DNA of 64,000 nt from the NCBI RefSeq assembly GCF_007752535.1, contig NZ_CP036426.1:496001-560000 (forward strand), given 5' to 3'. Shown in pieces: positions 8,818 through 17,796 of this stretch. Origin of the DNA: Tautonia plasticadhaerens (lineage in GTDB: Bacteria > Planctomycetota > Planctomycetia > Isosphaerales > Isosphaeraceae). The position numbers and the translations under genes are program-made. The notes below the pieces were generated by a model. That model did not search any database. It had not been told where the DNA came from and saw only the letters and a list, made by a program, of their open reading frames with translations. Numbering within the stretch: position 1 is the first letter of the stretch; every line of letters starts with the position of its first letter.

Positions 8818-10458
8818 ATGGAGGGTACACCCGCCCCCCTCGACAAGGCCCGCCAACCGATGCCGGCGACCACCGAGATGATCCGAGGACGCAGCTACAC
8901 GGCGGTCGGCGAGGCCATCGCCCGGGACGCCGAGTCGATCATCGAGGCCTGGGCCGATCGGGCCCGGGCCCAGGGGCACGGCCGGCCCGGCTCGCACCGG
9001 GCCGAGTTGCGCGACCACCTGCCCTCCTTCCTCCGCTGCCTCGGGGACGAGCTGGCCACCCCCGGGCCGCCCGACGAGGACGGCCCCCGCCGACGGGCCT
9101 CCGAGCATGGCCGGTTCCGCTGGCAGGTCGGCTGGGATCTGGCCTCGGTCGTGGTCGACTACCAGTTGCTGCAGGTCGTCCTCCTGGAGCACCTCCGGTC
9201 GACCCTGGGCCGGGACCCCAGCGCCGACGAGGTCATCGCCCTGGGGGTCCACCTCGACGACGCCGTCTCGGCCGCGGTCGTCGCCTTCGTCGAGCACCAG
9301 GAGGGGCAACTCGACCAGGCGCACCGCAGGCTCAACGAATTCCTCGGCGTGCTCGGCCACGAGCTGCGGAACCCGCTGGGCACCATCTCCGTCGCCCTGC
9401 AGCTGGCCCGGATGGGGGGCCCCGCCGACGAGGACCTGGCCGACGCCCTGGAGGTCATCGGCCGGAGCGTCGGCACCATGTCCCGGCTCATGGACGACAT
9501 GCTCGACGTCGCCCGGATCACCCGGGGGGATCTGGAACTCCGCCCCGACCGGGTCCGGCTGGCGGACGTGGTCTCCGCCGCGGTCGAGGCCACCCGGCCG
9601 ATCGTCGAGGAGCGGCGGCACACCCTGACGGTCTCCGGGCCTCCTCCCGAGCTGACCGTGGAGGCCGACCCGACCCGGCTCCAGCAGGTGATTGTCAACC
9701 TGCTGACCAACGCCGCCAAGTACACCCCGCCGGGGGGGGCGATCGAGCTGCTCTCCGACCGGGACGGGGCCTCGGCCGTGGTCCGGGTCCGGGACACTGG
9801 CGCCGGCATCGCCCCGGAGTTCCTCCCGCAGCTGTTCGAGCTGTTCAGCCAGGCCCCGGAGCACAACGGCAAGGGCCTCGGGATCGGCCTGGCGCTGGTC
9901 CGGTCCCTGGTCGAGCAGCACGGCGGGACGATCTCCGCCCAGAGCGACGGCCCCGGCTCGGGCAGCACCTTCGTCGTCCGCCTCCCCCTGGCCGACCCGA
10001 TCGCCGGGGACGGGGGACGGGCCCCGGCCCCCCCGGCTCCCGGGATCGGGGCGACCCCCCGCCGCATCCTCATCGTCGACGACGAGCGGGACGCGGCCCG
10101 CATCCTCTCGACGTTGCTGGAGCAGGACGGCCACGCGGTCCGGGTCGCCCTCGACGGCGCCTCGGCCCTGGTCGAGGCCGCCGACGTCGCGCCGGACCTC
10201 GTCCTGCTCGATTTGGCCTTGCCCGACCTCGACGGCTCCGAGGTCGCCCGGAGGCTCCGAGACGGCCGCGCCGACGGCGCGTCGGGCCCGATGATCGTCG
10301 CCCTCACCGGCTACGGGCCCGGCCAGCGGCCCGGCGACGACCCGGCCACCGAGGGGGACGGCTTCGACCTGTTCCTGACCAAGCCCGTCGGGCCCGACGC
10401 CCTGGCCCGGGTCTTCGCCCTGCTCGACCACCAGGCCGGCGACGATTCCCGGCGGTGA
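8818..10458 (+). CDS. Hybrid sensor histidine kinase / response regulator
   Basis: The protein has 546 residues. Residues about 25-160 resemble an RsbRD-type helical sensor domain. A HisKA domain has its phospho-accepting H181 in FLGVLGHELRNPLG. The HATPase domain has an N-box (LLTNAAKYTPP), DTGAGI and GKGLGIGLALV. A proline/alanine linker (about 390-414) leads to a receiver domain with D421/D422, phospho-acceptor D465 (LVLLD) and K522 (LTKP). There is no membrane segment, so it is a cytoplasmic sensor. No separate output domain is fused, and no regulator gene adjoins it. The start is uncertain: 8818 lacks a clear ribosome site, and ATGs at 8860 and 8878 are alternatives. Confidence 0.9.
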   Translation: MEGTPAPLDKARQPMPATTEMIRGRSYTAVGEAIARDAESIIEAWADRARAQGHGRPGSHRAELRDHLPSFLRCLGDELATPGPPDEDGPRRRASEHGRFRWQVGWDLASVVVDYQLLQVVLLEHLRSTLGRDPSADEVIALGVHLDDAVSAAVVAFVEHQEGQLDQAHRRLNEFLGVLGHELRNPLGTISVALQLARMGGPADEDLADALEVIGRSVGTMSRLMDDMLDVARITRGDLELRPDRVRLADVVSAAVEATRPIVEERRHTLTVSGPPPELTVEADPTRLQQVIVNLLTNAAKYTPPGGAIELLSDRDGASAVVRVRDTGAGIAPEFLPQLFELFSQAPEHNGKGLGIGLALVRSLVEQHGGTISAQSDGPGSGSTFVVRLPLADPIAGDGGRAPAPPAPGIGATPRRILIVDDERDAARILSTLLEQDGHAVRVALDGASALVEAADVAPDLVLLDLALPDLDGSEVARRLRDGRADGASGPMIVALTGYGPGQRPGDDPATEGDGFDLFLTKPVGPDALARVFALLDHQAGDDSRR

Positions 10459-10482
10459 GCGACCGACCGGCCGGTCTCACCG
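10453..10482. terminator. Candidate bidirectional terminator between convergent genes
   Basis: CGGTGA pairs with TCACCG, followed after a 2-nt bulge by GACCG pairing with CGGTC, closing a 6-nt loop. The structure spans the stop codons of the convergent histidine kinase and small membrane protein genes. There is no T-tract on either side, so factor-independent activity is not certain. Confidence 0.4.
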
Positions 10483-10851
10483 GGAGAGGCGGAGGATCCA
10501 GTCGGTCAACGTCCCGGTCCAGAGGCCCATGCAGGCGATCGCGGCGATCAGCCCCAGGGTCACCGCCAGCCTCGCCCGCAGGGCGATCATGGCCGACCGG
10601 TGCTCCACCCGCCTCAGTTCCCGGGCGAGGGCGGCCAGTTGGGCCTCCAGCGAGTCGAAGCGCTCGGTCAGCAACTCCGTAGGCATGGCGGCCTGCCCCG
10701 GGCCGTCGGAGTCCCTCGAATTCGCCGTCAGCGCGTTCCGGGTGCTGTCCCAGCGGCGTCTCCGCTCGTGCAGCGCCAGCCGCTGCAGTCGCTCGAACAC
10801 CTCGGGTTCCCTGTCGTTGCTGCGCTCGGCCATCTCCGCGCGACTCCGCAT
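10477..10851 (-). CDS. Small protein with coiled coil and C-terminal membrane anchor
   Basis: The protein has 124 residues. The N-terminal half is highly charged and arginine-rich. Residues about 60-85 (LTERFDSLEAQLAALARELRRVEHR) look like a short coiled coil, and a single hydrophobic segment near the C-terminus (LAVTLGLIAAIACMGLWTG) suggests a tail-anchored protein. No family is recognised. An overlapping ORF on the other strand (10529-10894) has less plausible composition. It is convergent with the histidine kinase. It is probably real, but supported only by its architecture and codon usage. Confidence 0.55.
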   Translation of the reverse strand: MRSRAEMAERSNDREPEVFERLQRLALHERRRRWDSTRNALTANSRDSDGPGQAAMPTELLTERFDSLEAQLAALARELRRVEHRSAMIALRARLAVTLGLIAAIACMGLWTGTLTDWILRLSR

Positions 10852-11252
10852 GCCGGTCCGGACCTGGAGCGATCGCCCCCCCCGACAACCCTAGGTCATG
10901 CTTCCCCGGCCGTCCGCCGCTCCCTCCCCGACGGCCCGATGCCCCGGCGTCCCGAGGAGCGTCGGGGACTCGGGCCCCGATCGGCACGGCCCGCGCGAGC
11001 CGGCGGCTCGGTCCCGATCCGATTGGCTGGGAACGAGTTGGGCCGCACCCCGGGGTCGATGATGCGGCCCCAGGCCGGCGCCGGTCGGCCTCAGGGCGAG
11101 GTCGGTTCGGGTCCAGGACCTCGGGGCGAGGGGGCCGAATCGGTCGCGAATTCCGGTCCTGGATCGGGAGGGATCGCGTCGTCCCTGGTACAATGCCCGG
11201 CCGGAGGGGCGGGAGGGCGGGGCCGACCGGGCGGGATCAGGGACGAGCGGCG
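10852..11252. other. Gene-free upstream region
   Basis: About 400 nt lie between two divergent genes, the small membrane protein (-) and the TPR kinase (+). It presumably holds both promoters. I see no convincing ORF, RNA gene or strong inverted repeat in it. Confidence 0.5.
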
Positions 11253-14096
11253 ATGACCGGATCGGGGTCGGGGGATGAGGACGGGCTGATCCGGGCGGCC
11301 CGGGCGTTCCGGGACGGCCGGATCGATCGCCGGGCGTTGCTCGACTTCGTCGAGACCTGGGCCTCGGTCGATCCGGCCGCCGACGGTGGCGACGCCCGGG
11401 CCGGTGCCGGTGCCGGGCCCGGGCCCGACCCGAATGAGACCATCGCCCTCGATGAGACGACCGCCTTCCCCGGCGGGGTCCGGGGGCCCGACGCGGGCCC
11501 CGACGCGCCTACGCAGGGGGGCACCGGGACCCGGTTCGAGGTGCTCGACCTCCACGCCGAGGGGGGCCTGGGGTCGGTCTACCGGGCGATCGACGCGGAA
11601 CTCGGGCGTGAAGTGGCCCTGAAGCAGATCCGGCCCGAGCGGGCCGACGACCCGGAGAGCCGGGCCCGTTTCGAGCGCGAGGGCACGATCACCGGCGCCC
11701 TGGAGCACCCCGGGATCGTGCCCGTCTACGGCCGGGGCCGGTTCGACGACGGCCGCCCGTTCTTCGCCATGCGGCTCGTCCGGGGGCGGAGCCTCCGCGA
11801 GGCGATCGCCGACCTCCACCGCAACGGCTCCCCCGGCCCGGCCGGTCCCCACGCCGGCTCGACGCTCCGATCGCTGGTCGGCCGGCTCGTCCAGGCGTGC
11901 CTCGCCGTCGAGTACGCCCACAGCCGGGGGGTCGTGCACCGCGACCTGAAGCCCGAGAACATCCTGCTCGGCCCCTTCGGCGAGACCCTGGTCGTCGACT
12001 GGGGCCTGGCCCGATCGGGGGCGACGGGGGCCCCGGATCCCATCGGCCCGGGGCCGACGGCCCCGCCCCCCCCGGCCGGCCGGCCGGGGCCGGATCCGGC
12101 GTCTTCCCCCGTCCATGGGGCGTCGGGCGGGCGGATCCCGGCGGGGGGGACCCCGGCCGGCCCCCCCGGCCCGGCGTCGGACCCGTCTCCCCCCCGCCCC
12201 GAGCCCGGGGGGCGGGGGACGGAGCATGACCCCCCGGCCCGGCGGGCGGCCCCGCACCCGGCCGACGACCCGACCGAGCCCGACGGCGGCACCGCGCCCT
12301 GGGCCGCGGGGCCGGGCGTGGTCGAGGCCTCCGAGGCGGATTCCTGGGCGACCCGGGCCGGGCACGTCCGGGGGACGATCGGCTACATGAGCCCCGAGCA
12401 GGCCCGGGGGGACCACCGGGCCGTCGGCCGCCGGAGCGACGTGTTCGGGCTCGGCGCCTCGCTCTATTGCCTGCTCGCCGGGCGGGCCCCCATCTCCGGG
12501 GCCGACGGGATGTACGCCTCGCTCTCCCGGGCCATCCGGGGCGAGGTCGAGCCGCCCGGGGCCCTCCGGGACGGCGTCGACCCGGACCTCGAACGCATCT
12601 GCCTCAAGGCCATCGACCCCGACCCGGCTCGCCGCTACCCGACCGCCCGGGCCCTGGCCGAGGCCCTCGACGAGTGGCTCGCCGAGGAGCGGGCCCGCAC
12701 CGCCCGGGCCCTGTTCACCTCCGCCCTGGAGGCGTATGCGGCGTTGGTCACGACCGTCGAGGACCGGCTCGGCTCGCTCCCCGCCGCCCGGGAGGCCCGG
12801 GAGGAACTGCTCTCGACCGCCGTCAGCGGCCTGGAGGGGCTGATCGAGCACGCCGAGCGCGGCCAGTCGGCCGAGGTCGAGCGGGCCCTGGCCGAGGCCC
12901 ACCGCCAGCTCGGCGAGATCGCCCTGCGGCTGGGCCGGTCGGCCGAGGCCCACGGGCACTTCGAGCGGAGCCTCCGCGCCTTCGAGGCGCTGGTCGGCTC
13001 GGGGCGGCCGGAGCCGGGGGACCGTCGGGGGTACTCCGTCGTCCTGGGACGGCTCGGCGACGTCAGCCGGCGGCGGGGGGACACCGCCTCGGCCCTGCGA
13101 TTCTATCGCCGGGGGCTGGTGGCCGCCCGGGCGCTGGCGGCCGTCGAGACCCGAAGCGGGAGGGCCCAGCGCGGCCTGGCGATCGCCTACGGCAAGCTCG
13201 GCGACCTGGCCCGGCAGTCGGGCGACCCGGCCCGGGCCCGCACCTACATCCGACGCAGCCTCGCCATCGCCGAGTCGCTCGCCCGGCTCGCCCCCGAGGC
13301 CGGGGAGGCGACCCGGGGCGTCGCCATGGCCCTGGACAAGCTCGGCGACGTGGAGCGCCAGCTCGGCGCCCTCGACGCCGCCCTCGACTACTACCGCCGC
13401 GCCCTGTCCGTCGCCGAGTCCCTAGCCTCCTCCCGCCCCGACGACCCGGCGTCCTCCCGAGGGGTGATCATCTCCGGCAACAAGCTCGGCTCGCTGCTGC
13501 GGCTCTCCGGCGACCTCGACGGAGCGAGGGCGGCATTCGGGCGGTCGATGTCCCTCGCCGAGGCGAGGGCCGAGGCCGACCCCCAGGACGTCGACGCCCG
13601 GCGGGACCTCGCCATCTGCTGCGACCGCCTGGGCGACGTCTGCCGACGCTCAGGGGACCTCCCGGCCGCCTCGGCCCACTACGGCCGGGGCCTTTCCCTG
13701 GCCAGGTCGCTGCTCGACGCCGACCCCGACAGCGCCCAGGCCCGCCGGGGCACGGCGATCGCCCTGAACAAGCTCGGCGAGCTGCACCGGCTCTCCGGCG
13801 ACCTCGACGGCGCCGCCCGGGTCCACCGAGAGGCCCTCGCCCTGATCGGGCCCCTCGCCGATTCCTCCCCCGACGACGTGCAGGTCCAGCTCGACGCGGC
13901 CCACGCCTGCCAGCGGCTGGGCGACCTCGACGCCTCCTCCGGCCGACCCGACGCCGCCCGCACCTGGTATGACCTCGCCCTGGCCCGACTCCGCCCCCTC
14001 GCCGCCCGGGGCATCCTGCCGCCGTCGTGCGAGGGGTGGATCGAGGCGCTGGAGGGGCCGATGCCCGGCGGGGGAGGCCCTCGTCCCTCGTCCTGA
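11253..14096 (+). CDS. Hanks-type Ser/Thr protein kinase with TPR array
   Basis: The protein is 947 residues from ATG 11253; an upstream in-frame start would add 20 glycine/arginine-rich residues. The kinase domain (about 93-480) has a glycine loop (AEGGLGSVYRA), K124 in VALKQI, HRDLKPEN at 229-236, DWG at 249-251 instead of DFG, and SPE at 380-382 instead of APE. Between DWG and SPE is an insertion of about 110 residues, almost entirely Pro/Gly/Ala, far longer than a normal activation loop. The C-terminal 450 residues are repeated TPR-like units (RGVAMALDKLGDVERQLGALDAALDYYRRAL and similar). There is no membrane segment, so it is likely a cytoplasmic kinase with a TPR docking platform. The core catalytic residues are intact. 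Confidence 0.93.
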   Translation: MTGSGSGDEDGLIRAARAFRDGRIDRRALLDFVETWASVDPAADGGDARAGAGAGPGPDPNETIALDETTAFPGGVRGPDAGPDAPTQGGTGTRFEVLDLHAEGGLGSVYRAIDAELGREVALKQIRPERADDPESRARFEREGTITGALEHPGIVPVYGRGRFDDGRPFFAMRLVRGRSLREAIADLHRNGSPGPAGPHAGSTLRSLVGRLVQACLAVEYAHSRGVVHRDLKPENILLGPFGETLVVDWGLARSGATGAPDPIGPGPTAPPPPAGRPGPDPASSPVHGASGGRIPAGGTPAGPPGPASDPSPPRPEPGGRGTEHDPPARRAAPHPADDPTEPDGGTAPWAAGPGVVEASEADSWATRAGHVRGTIGYMSPEQARGDHRAVGRRSDVFGLGASLYCLLAGRAPISGADGMYASLSRAIRGEVEPPGALRDGVDPDLERICLKAIDPDPARRYPTARALAEALDEWLAEERARTARALFTSALEAYAALVTTVEDRLGSLPAAREAREELLSTAVSGLEGLIEHAERGQSAEVERALAEAHRQLGEIALRLGRSAEAHGHFERSLRAFEALVGSGRPEPGDRRGYSVVLGRLGDVSRRRGDTASALRFYRRGLVAARALAAVETRSGRAQRGLAIAYGKLGDLARQSGDPARARTYIRRSLAIAESLARLAPEAGEATRGVAMALDKLGDVERQLGALDAALDYYRRALSVAESLASSRPDDPASSRGVIISGNKLGSLLRLSGDLDGARAAFGRSMSLAEARAEADPQDVDARRDLAICCDRLGDVCRRSGDLPAASAHYGRGLSLARSLLDADPDSAQARRGTAIALNKLGELHRLSGDLDGAARVHREALALIGPLADSSPDDVQVQLDAAHACQRLGDLDASSGRPDAARTWYDLALARLRPLAARGILPPSCEGWIEALEGPMPGGGGPRPSS

Positions 14097-14385
14097 TCGT
14101 CGCGACCGGGAGGAGCCGGGATCCCGCCCCCGGCGGCCGACGCGCCCGGACCCGTCCGACCCCGCCCGGCCCGAGGGGGCGTCGGCCGCGTGGGCGGAAG
14201 ACCGATCGGGCCCCCCCGGCTTGTCGTCGAGGGCCGTCCCGAGGGCCCGGGGCGCGCCCCTTGCGTCCGCCGGGGGGCTGGCGCACCATGCGGGTCGAAC
14301 CCCCCGCTCGGGGGCCATCGAGACCCCATCGGCCCTGGTGGGCCCGGCCCCGATCGCCGGCCCCCTACCCCATTGAGGATAGCTC

Positions 14386-15537
14386 ATGAATCGTCGCAAC
14401 CCGGTTGTCGCCCGGCTGGCCCTCGGCGTCCTCGTGGCCTCGGCGTGGACCGACCCGTCCGCGGCCCGGCAGGGGGATGGGGAGGACTGGGCCCGGGTGG
14501 TCGAGGACGACCGGGCCATCACCATCGAGACGGACCTGATCGAGGCGGTCATCCCCAAGAACAGCCCGAAGCACTGGATGACCGGGATCGAGAAGGGCAC
14601 CTTCCTCGACAAGACCACCGGCTTCCGGGAGGCCGGCGACGGCCTGATGGTGATCGACTGGCTGATGGAGCCCGGCAGCGACGCCGAGTGGCAGGAGCAG
14701 GTCTTCGCCCCCGACGGCGACGGCGTGGGCCGGTACACCTGGTTCGAGAACGAGACCGACCCCGCCCGTCGCGAGTACGCGCTAATGGCCCACGGCAGCA
14801 GCCACCGCAAGCGGATGGTCGAGGGGCCGCAGCTCTGCCACCGGATGAAGCCGGTCGAGCCGGAGGTCATCCGGGGGGACGACTTCGTCGCGGTCCGGAC
14901 GACCTACCGATTCGAGTACGCCGCCCCCGGCCGCACGCCGGGCTCGCGCTGGACGCAGCTGATCGTCTTCCCAAAGGGGGAACGGTACTTCGTCCTGATG
15001 GACCGGGTCGACAGCGTGAACGACTCCCCCGAGCTGTTCCTCCGCAACGACACGCCGGGGTGCGTCCGCCACGAGCAGGGGGACACGTTCAGCGAGATGT
15101 ACCTCAGCTATCTCGGCGGGCCGGACGGGGTCCGGATCCCCTCCGGCGAGTTCTTCAACCCCTTCCCCCCCGACCTGAAGTTCGGCTACCGGCGGGACAC
15201 GCACCGCGTCCCCGAGCACTTCATCCGGGCCTACCACCTCCGAGACCCCGAGACCGGCGCCGACGGCCCCTGGCTGGCGGGCCTGACTCTGGACCCGTCG
15301 GTCGTCTACGAGGCCTGGTGCAGCCAGCGACCGGGGGGGATCATCGTCATGATCGAGGAGATCCACGGCCGCCCGACGAAGGCCGGCGAATCCTTCAGCG
15401 CCGCCCACGTCGTCGGCTACTTCGACGACATCGAGGCCATGCACGAGGTCTACGACCGGTATGAGGGCCACACCGGCCTGGTCGTCGACGAGGGGGGCTG
15501 GCGGCTGGTGGGGTCGACGCCGACCCCGGGGGAGTGA
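14386..15537 (+). CDS. Secreted protein of unknown function
   Basis: The protein has 383 residues with a signal peptide (about 1-27, ending SAARQ). The mature part is rich in Trp, Tyr and acidic residues and has a beta-sandwich-like composition (KHWMTGIEKGTFLDKTTGF, RYTWFENETDPARREYALMAHGSSHRKR). I recognise no catalytic motif. Such proteins are frequent in planctomycetes beside sugar-degradation genes, but none is adjacent here. It follows the TPR kinase after 289 nt and is convergent with accA. Confidence 0.8.
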   Translation: MNRRNPVVARLALGVLVASAWTDPSAARQGDGEDWARVVEDDRAITIETDLIEAVIPKNSPKHWMTGIEKGTFLDKTTGFREAGDGLMVIDWLMEPGSDAEWQEQVFAPDGDGVGRYTWFENETDPARREYALMAHGSSHRKRMVEGPQLCHRMKPVEPEVIRGDDFVAVRTTYRFEYAAPGRTPGSRWTQLIVFPKGERYFVLMDRVDSVNDSPELFLRNDTPGCVRHEQGDTFSEMYLSYLGGPDGVRIPSGEFFNPFPPDLKFGYRRDTHRVPEHFIRAYHLRDPETGADGPWLAGLTLDPSVVYEAWCSQRPGGIIVMIEEIHGRPTKAGESFSAAHVVGYFDDIEAMHEVYDRYEGHTGLVVDEGGWRLVGSTPTPGE

Positions 15538-15540
15538 CGG

Positions 15541-15554
15541 GGGCCGGCCGGCCC
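15541..15554. terminator. Palindrome between convergent genes (candidate terminator)
   Basis: GGGCCGGCCGGCCC is a perfect 14-bp palindrome flanked by G5 and C5 runs (15539-15543 and 15557-15561). It fills the 28-nt gap between the stop codons of the secreted protein and accA. It is very stable as RNA but has no T-tract. Confidence 0.35.
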
Positions 15555-15565
15555 GACCCCCCGGG

Positions 15566-16666
15566 TCAGGAGGGGGTCGGGGTGCCGTTGATCGGGGCCG
15601 GCGGTGGCCCCGATTCGGGCCCGATCCCGGGCTCAGGGTCGGGCTCGATCGGGGCGGGGGGCTCCTCGAAGAAGGCGCCGATGCGGCGGAACTTCTGGTA
15701 GCGGTGGTCGAGCAGCCGGTCGGGGGGGATCTCGGCGAGCTTGCGGAGCGACCGGGTGAGGAAGCCCTTCAGGGCGACGGCGGCCCCCCGGGGGTCGCGG
15801 TGGGCGCCGCCGGGGGGCTCCTCGACGACCTCGTCGATGATCTCGAAGCGGAGCAGGTCGCGCGAGGTCATCTTCAAGGCCTCGGCGGCGCGGTCCTTGC
15901 GCTCGGCGGTCTTCCAGAGGATGGTGGCGCAGCCTTCGGGGCTGATGACGGAATAATAGGCGTGCTCCATCATGCCGACCCGGTCGCCGATGCCGATGCC
16001 CAGGGCGCCGCCGGATCCCCCCTCGCCGATGACGACGCAGACGATCGGGGTGTCGATCTGGCTCATCGCCATCAGGTTTTCGGCGATGATGGCGGCCTGG
16101 CCCCGCTCCTCGGCCTCGATGCCGGGGTAGGCGCCGGGGGTGTCGATCAGGCAGATGATGGGCAGGCGGTGGCGTTCGGCCAGCCGCATGGCCCGGAGGG
16201 CCTTGCGATAGCCCTCGGGGTGGGCGCAGCCGAAGTTGCAGGAGGTGCGTTCGGCCAGATCCCGTCCCTTCTGGTGGCCGACGAACATGACCTTCTGCTC
16301 GCCGAGGTGGGCGAAGCCGGTGACCAGCGCCGGGTCGTCGCCGACGGCCCGGTCGCCGTGCAATTCGAGGAACTGGTCGAAGATCAGTTCCAGGTAGTCT
16401 CGGGACTGGGGCCGGAGCTGGTGCCGGGAGACCTGGACCGTCTCCCAGGGGGAGAGGTTGGCGAAGATGGCCCGCTTCAGGCCGACCAGCTCCCGGCGGA
16501 CGGTGCGGATCTGGTCGGTCAGCCCGGCGGCATCGCCGCCGCCTCCGGCCTGGCGGGCCTCCAGCTCCAGCAGGCGGGCCTCCATCTCGAAGATGGGGGC
16601 CTCGAAGGGGAGGCGATACTGGTTGGCGGGCCGGGTGTTGGTGTTCGGGTTGGTGGCGGGGGGCAT
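15566..16666 (-). CDS. accA: Acetyl-CoA carboxylase carboxyltransferase, alpha subunit
   Basis: The protein has 366 residues. It catalyses carboxyl transfer from carboxybiotin to acetyl-CoA, with AccD, in fatty acid synthesis. The N-terminal helical region (FEAPIFEMEARLLELEARQ) precedes the crotonase-like core with typical AccA stretches: HRPQ-type LSPWETVQVSRH, ELHGDRAVGDD, GHQKGRD, NFGCAHPEGYRKALR, TPGAYPGIEAEERGQ, and VIGEGGSGGALGIGIGDRV. The C-terminus carries a Pro/Glu-rich extension. The start at 16666 has AGGAGG nearby. It is the last of three minus-strand genes (glgC, kinase, accA). No accD is visible in the window. Confidence 0.96.
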   Translation of the reverse strand: MPPATNPNTNTRPANQYRLPFEAPIFEMEARLLELEARQAGGGGDAAGLTDQIRTVRRELVGLKRAIFANLSPWETVQVSRHQLRPQSRDYLELIFDQFLELHGDRAVGDDPALVTGFAHLGEQKVMFVGHQKGRDLAERTSCNFGCAHPEGYRKALRAMRLAERHRLPIICLIDTPGAYPGIEAEERGQAAIIAENLMAMSQIDTPIVCVVIGEGGSGGALGIGIGDRVGMMEHAYYSVISPEGCATILWKTAERKDRAAEALKMTSRDLLRFEIIDEVVEEPPGGAHRDPRGAAVALKGFLTRSLRKLAEIPPDRLLDHRYQKFRRIGAFFEEPPAPIEPDPEPGIGPESGPPPAPINGTPTPS

Positions 16667-16760
16667 GGTCGGCCGCCTCCTCCTGGCGCGGGCCGTCGGC
16701 CGGGCGGGGCCGGCGCGAGTGCGGGTGGTGGCTGATGTCGGATGGTCGAGGCCGGTGGGG

Positions 16761-17651
16761 TCAGAAGGACATGCGGTCGGCCATCGGATCGGGGTCGTCC
16801 TTGAAGATTTTGATGCGGTTGAAGGCGGCGAGGAACTCGCGGAGGTCCTTGATCCGGTCGGCGGGCTTCTTGACGAGCATCCTCATGACGAGGTCGGAAT
16901 ATTCCTTGGTGATCTGCTTGTTGTGCGAGGTCGGCGGGATCGGCCGCTCCTTCATGTGCTTGTTGAGCAAGTCCATCGGCGAGTTGGCCCGGAAGGGCTG
17001 GCGGCCGGTGGCGAGCTCGTAGCAGGTGATGCCGAAGCTGTAGATGTCGGAGACGCCCGAGGGGGGCATGCGGCTGATCACGTCCGGGGAGATGTAGCTG
17101 TACGTCCCCTCCCTCGGCGGCTTGCCGGCGAACAACTTGCCCAGGCCGGTGGGGATTTTCTTGGCCAGGGCGTAGTCGATCACCCGGACCTCCCCCGACC
17201 GGTTGAGCAGGATGTTCTCCGGCTTCACGTCGCGGTGGGCCCAGCCCTTCTCGTGCATGTAGGCCAGGGCCTCGGCGGCCTGCCGGAGCACCGTGTGGGG
17301 GCGGCCGGCGGGCAGGGCGTGCTCCTGGGGCTTGCCGATGACCAGCCTCAGGGTGATCCCCGGGAAGTAGTCCATCACGAAGTACGGCGAGGGCTTGGCG
17401 TTGACGAATTCATGCACCCGGATCAGGCTCGGGTGCGTGAACATCTGGCCGAGCTTGGCCTCGAAGGCCAGGGCCCGGCGCTCCTCGCCGTCGGAGGCCC
17501 GGCTCTCCAGCAGCTCCTTCAGGGCGAACCGGCGCCCGGAGCCCTCCTGGGCCACCTCCATGATCACGGAGTTCTGCCCCATCTGGAGCACTCGGACGAT
17601 GCGGTAATTGCCGATCCGGTCTTCACCGGCGGTCGCGGTTCCGGTGGCCAC
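16761..17651 (-). CDS. Ser/Thr protein kinase, soluble, with atypical DYA motif
   Basis: The protein is 296 residues from a GTG start at 17651 (GAGGAG upstream). It is little more than a kinase domain. K45 is in FALKELLE, the catalytic loop is HRDVKPEN (139-146), and the metal-binding motif reads DYA (159-161, VIDYALAKK) instead of DFG. The glycine-rich loop is degenerate (LQMGQNSVIMEV, only one glycine). The conserved Asp of subdomain IX is present (SDIYSFG). The catalytic Lys and both Asp residues remain, so activity is plausible. It has no membrane anchor or sensor domain, so the signal must come from partners. It lies between glgC and accA, 94 nt before accA. Confidence 0.92.
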   Translation of the reverse strand: MATGTATAGEDRIGNYRIVRVLQMGQNSVIMEVAQEGSGRRFALKELLESRASDGEERRALAFEAKLGQMFTHPSLIRVHEFVNAKPSPYFVMDYFPGITLRLVIGKPQEHALPAGRPHTVLRQAAEALAYMHEKGWAHRDVKPENILLNRSGEVRVIDYALAKKIPTGLGKLFAGKPPREGTYSYISPDVISRMPPSGVSDIYSFGITCYELATGRQPFRANSPMDLLNKHMKERPIPPTSHNKQITKEYSDLVMRMLVKKPADRIKDLREFLAAFNRIKIFKDDPDPMADRMSF

Positions 17652-17796
17652 GGGCGCTCCTCGGGGGCGGGGCCCCGGGCCTGGGGTGGGGAGGGGCGGC
17701 CCGGGGCGAGACTGCTCGGCGCGATCCTTACGATCTTACCAAACCGGCGGCCGGGCACAACGCGCGTCGGGCCGGCCGCCGGGGCGCGGGGCCCGC

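Noticed and set aside
14283-14320. T-arm-like GGGTCGAACCCC suggesting a tRNA
   Set aside because: No matching anticodon arm, D arm or acceptor stem could be drawn around it.
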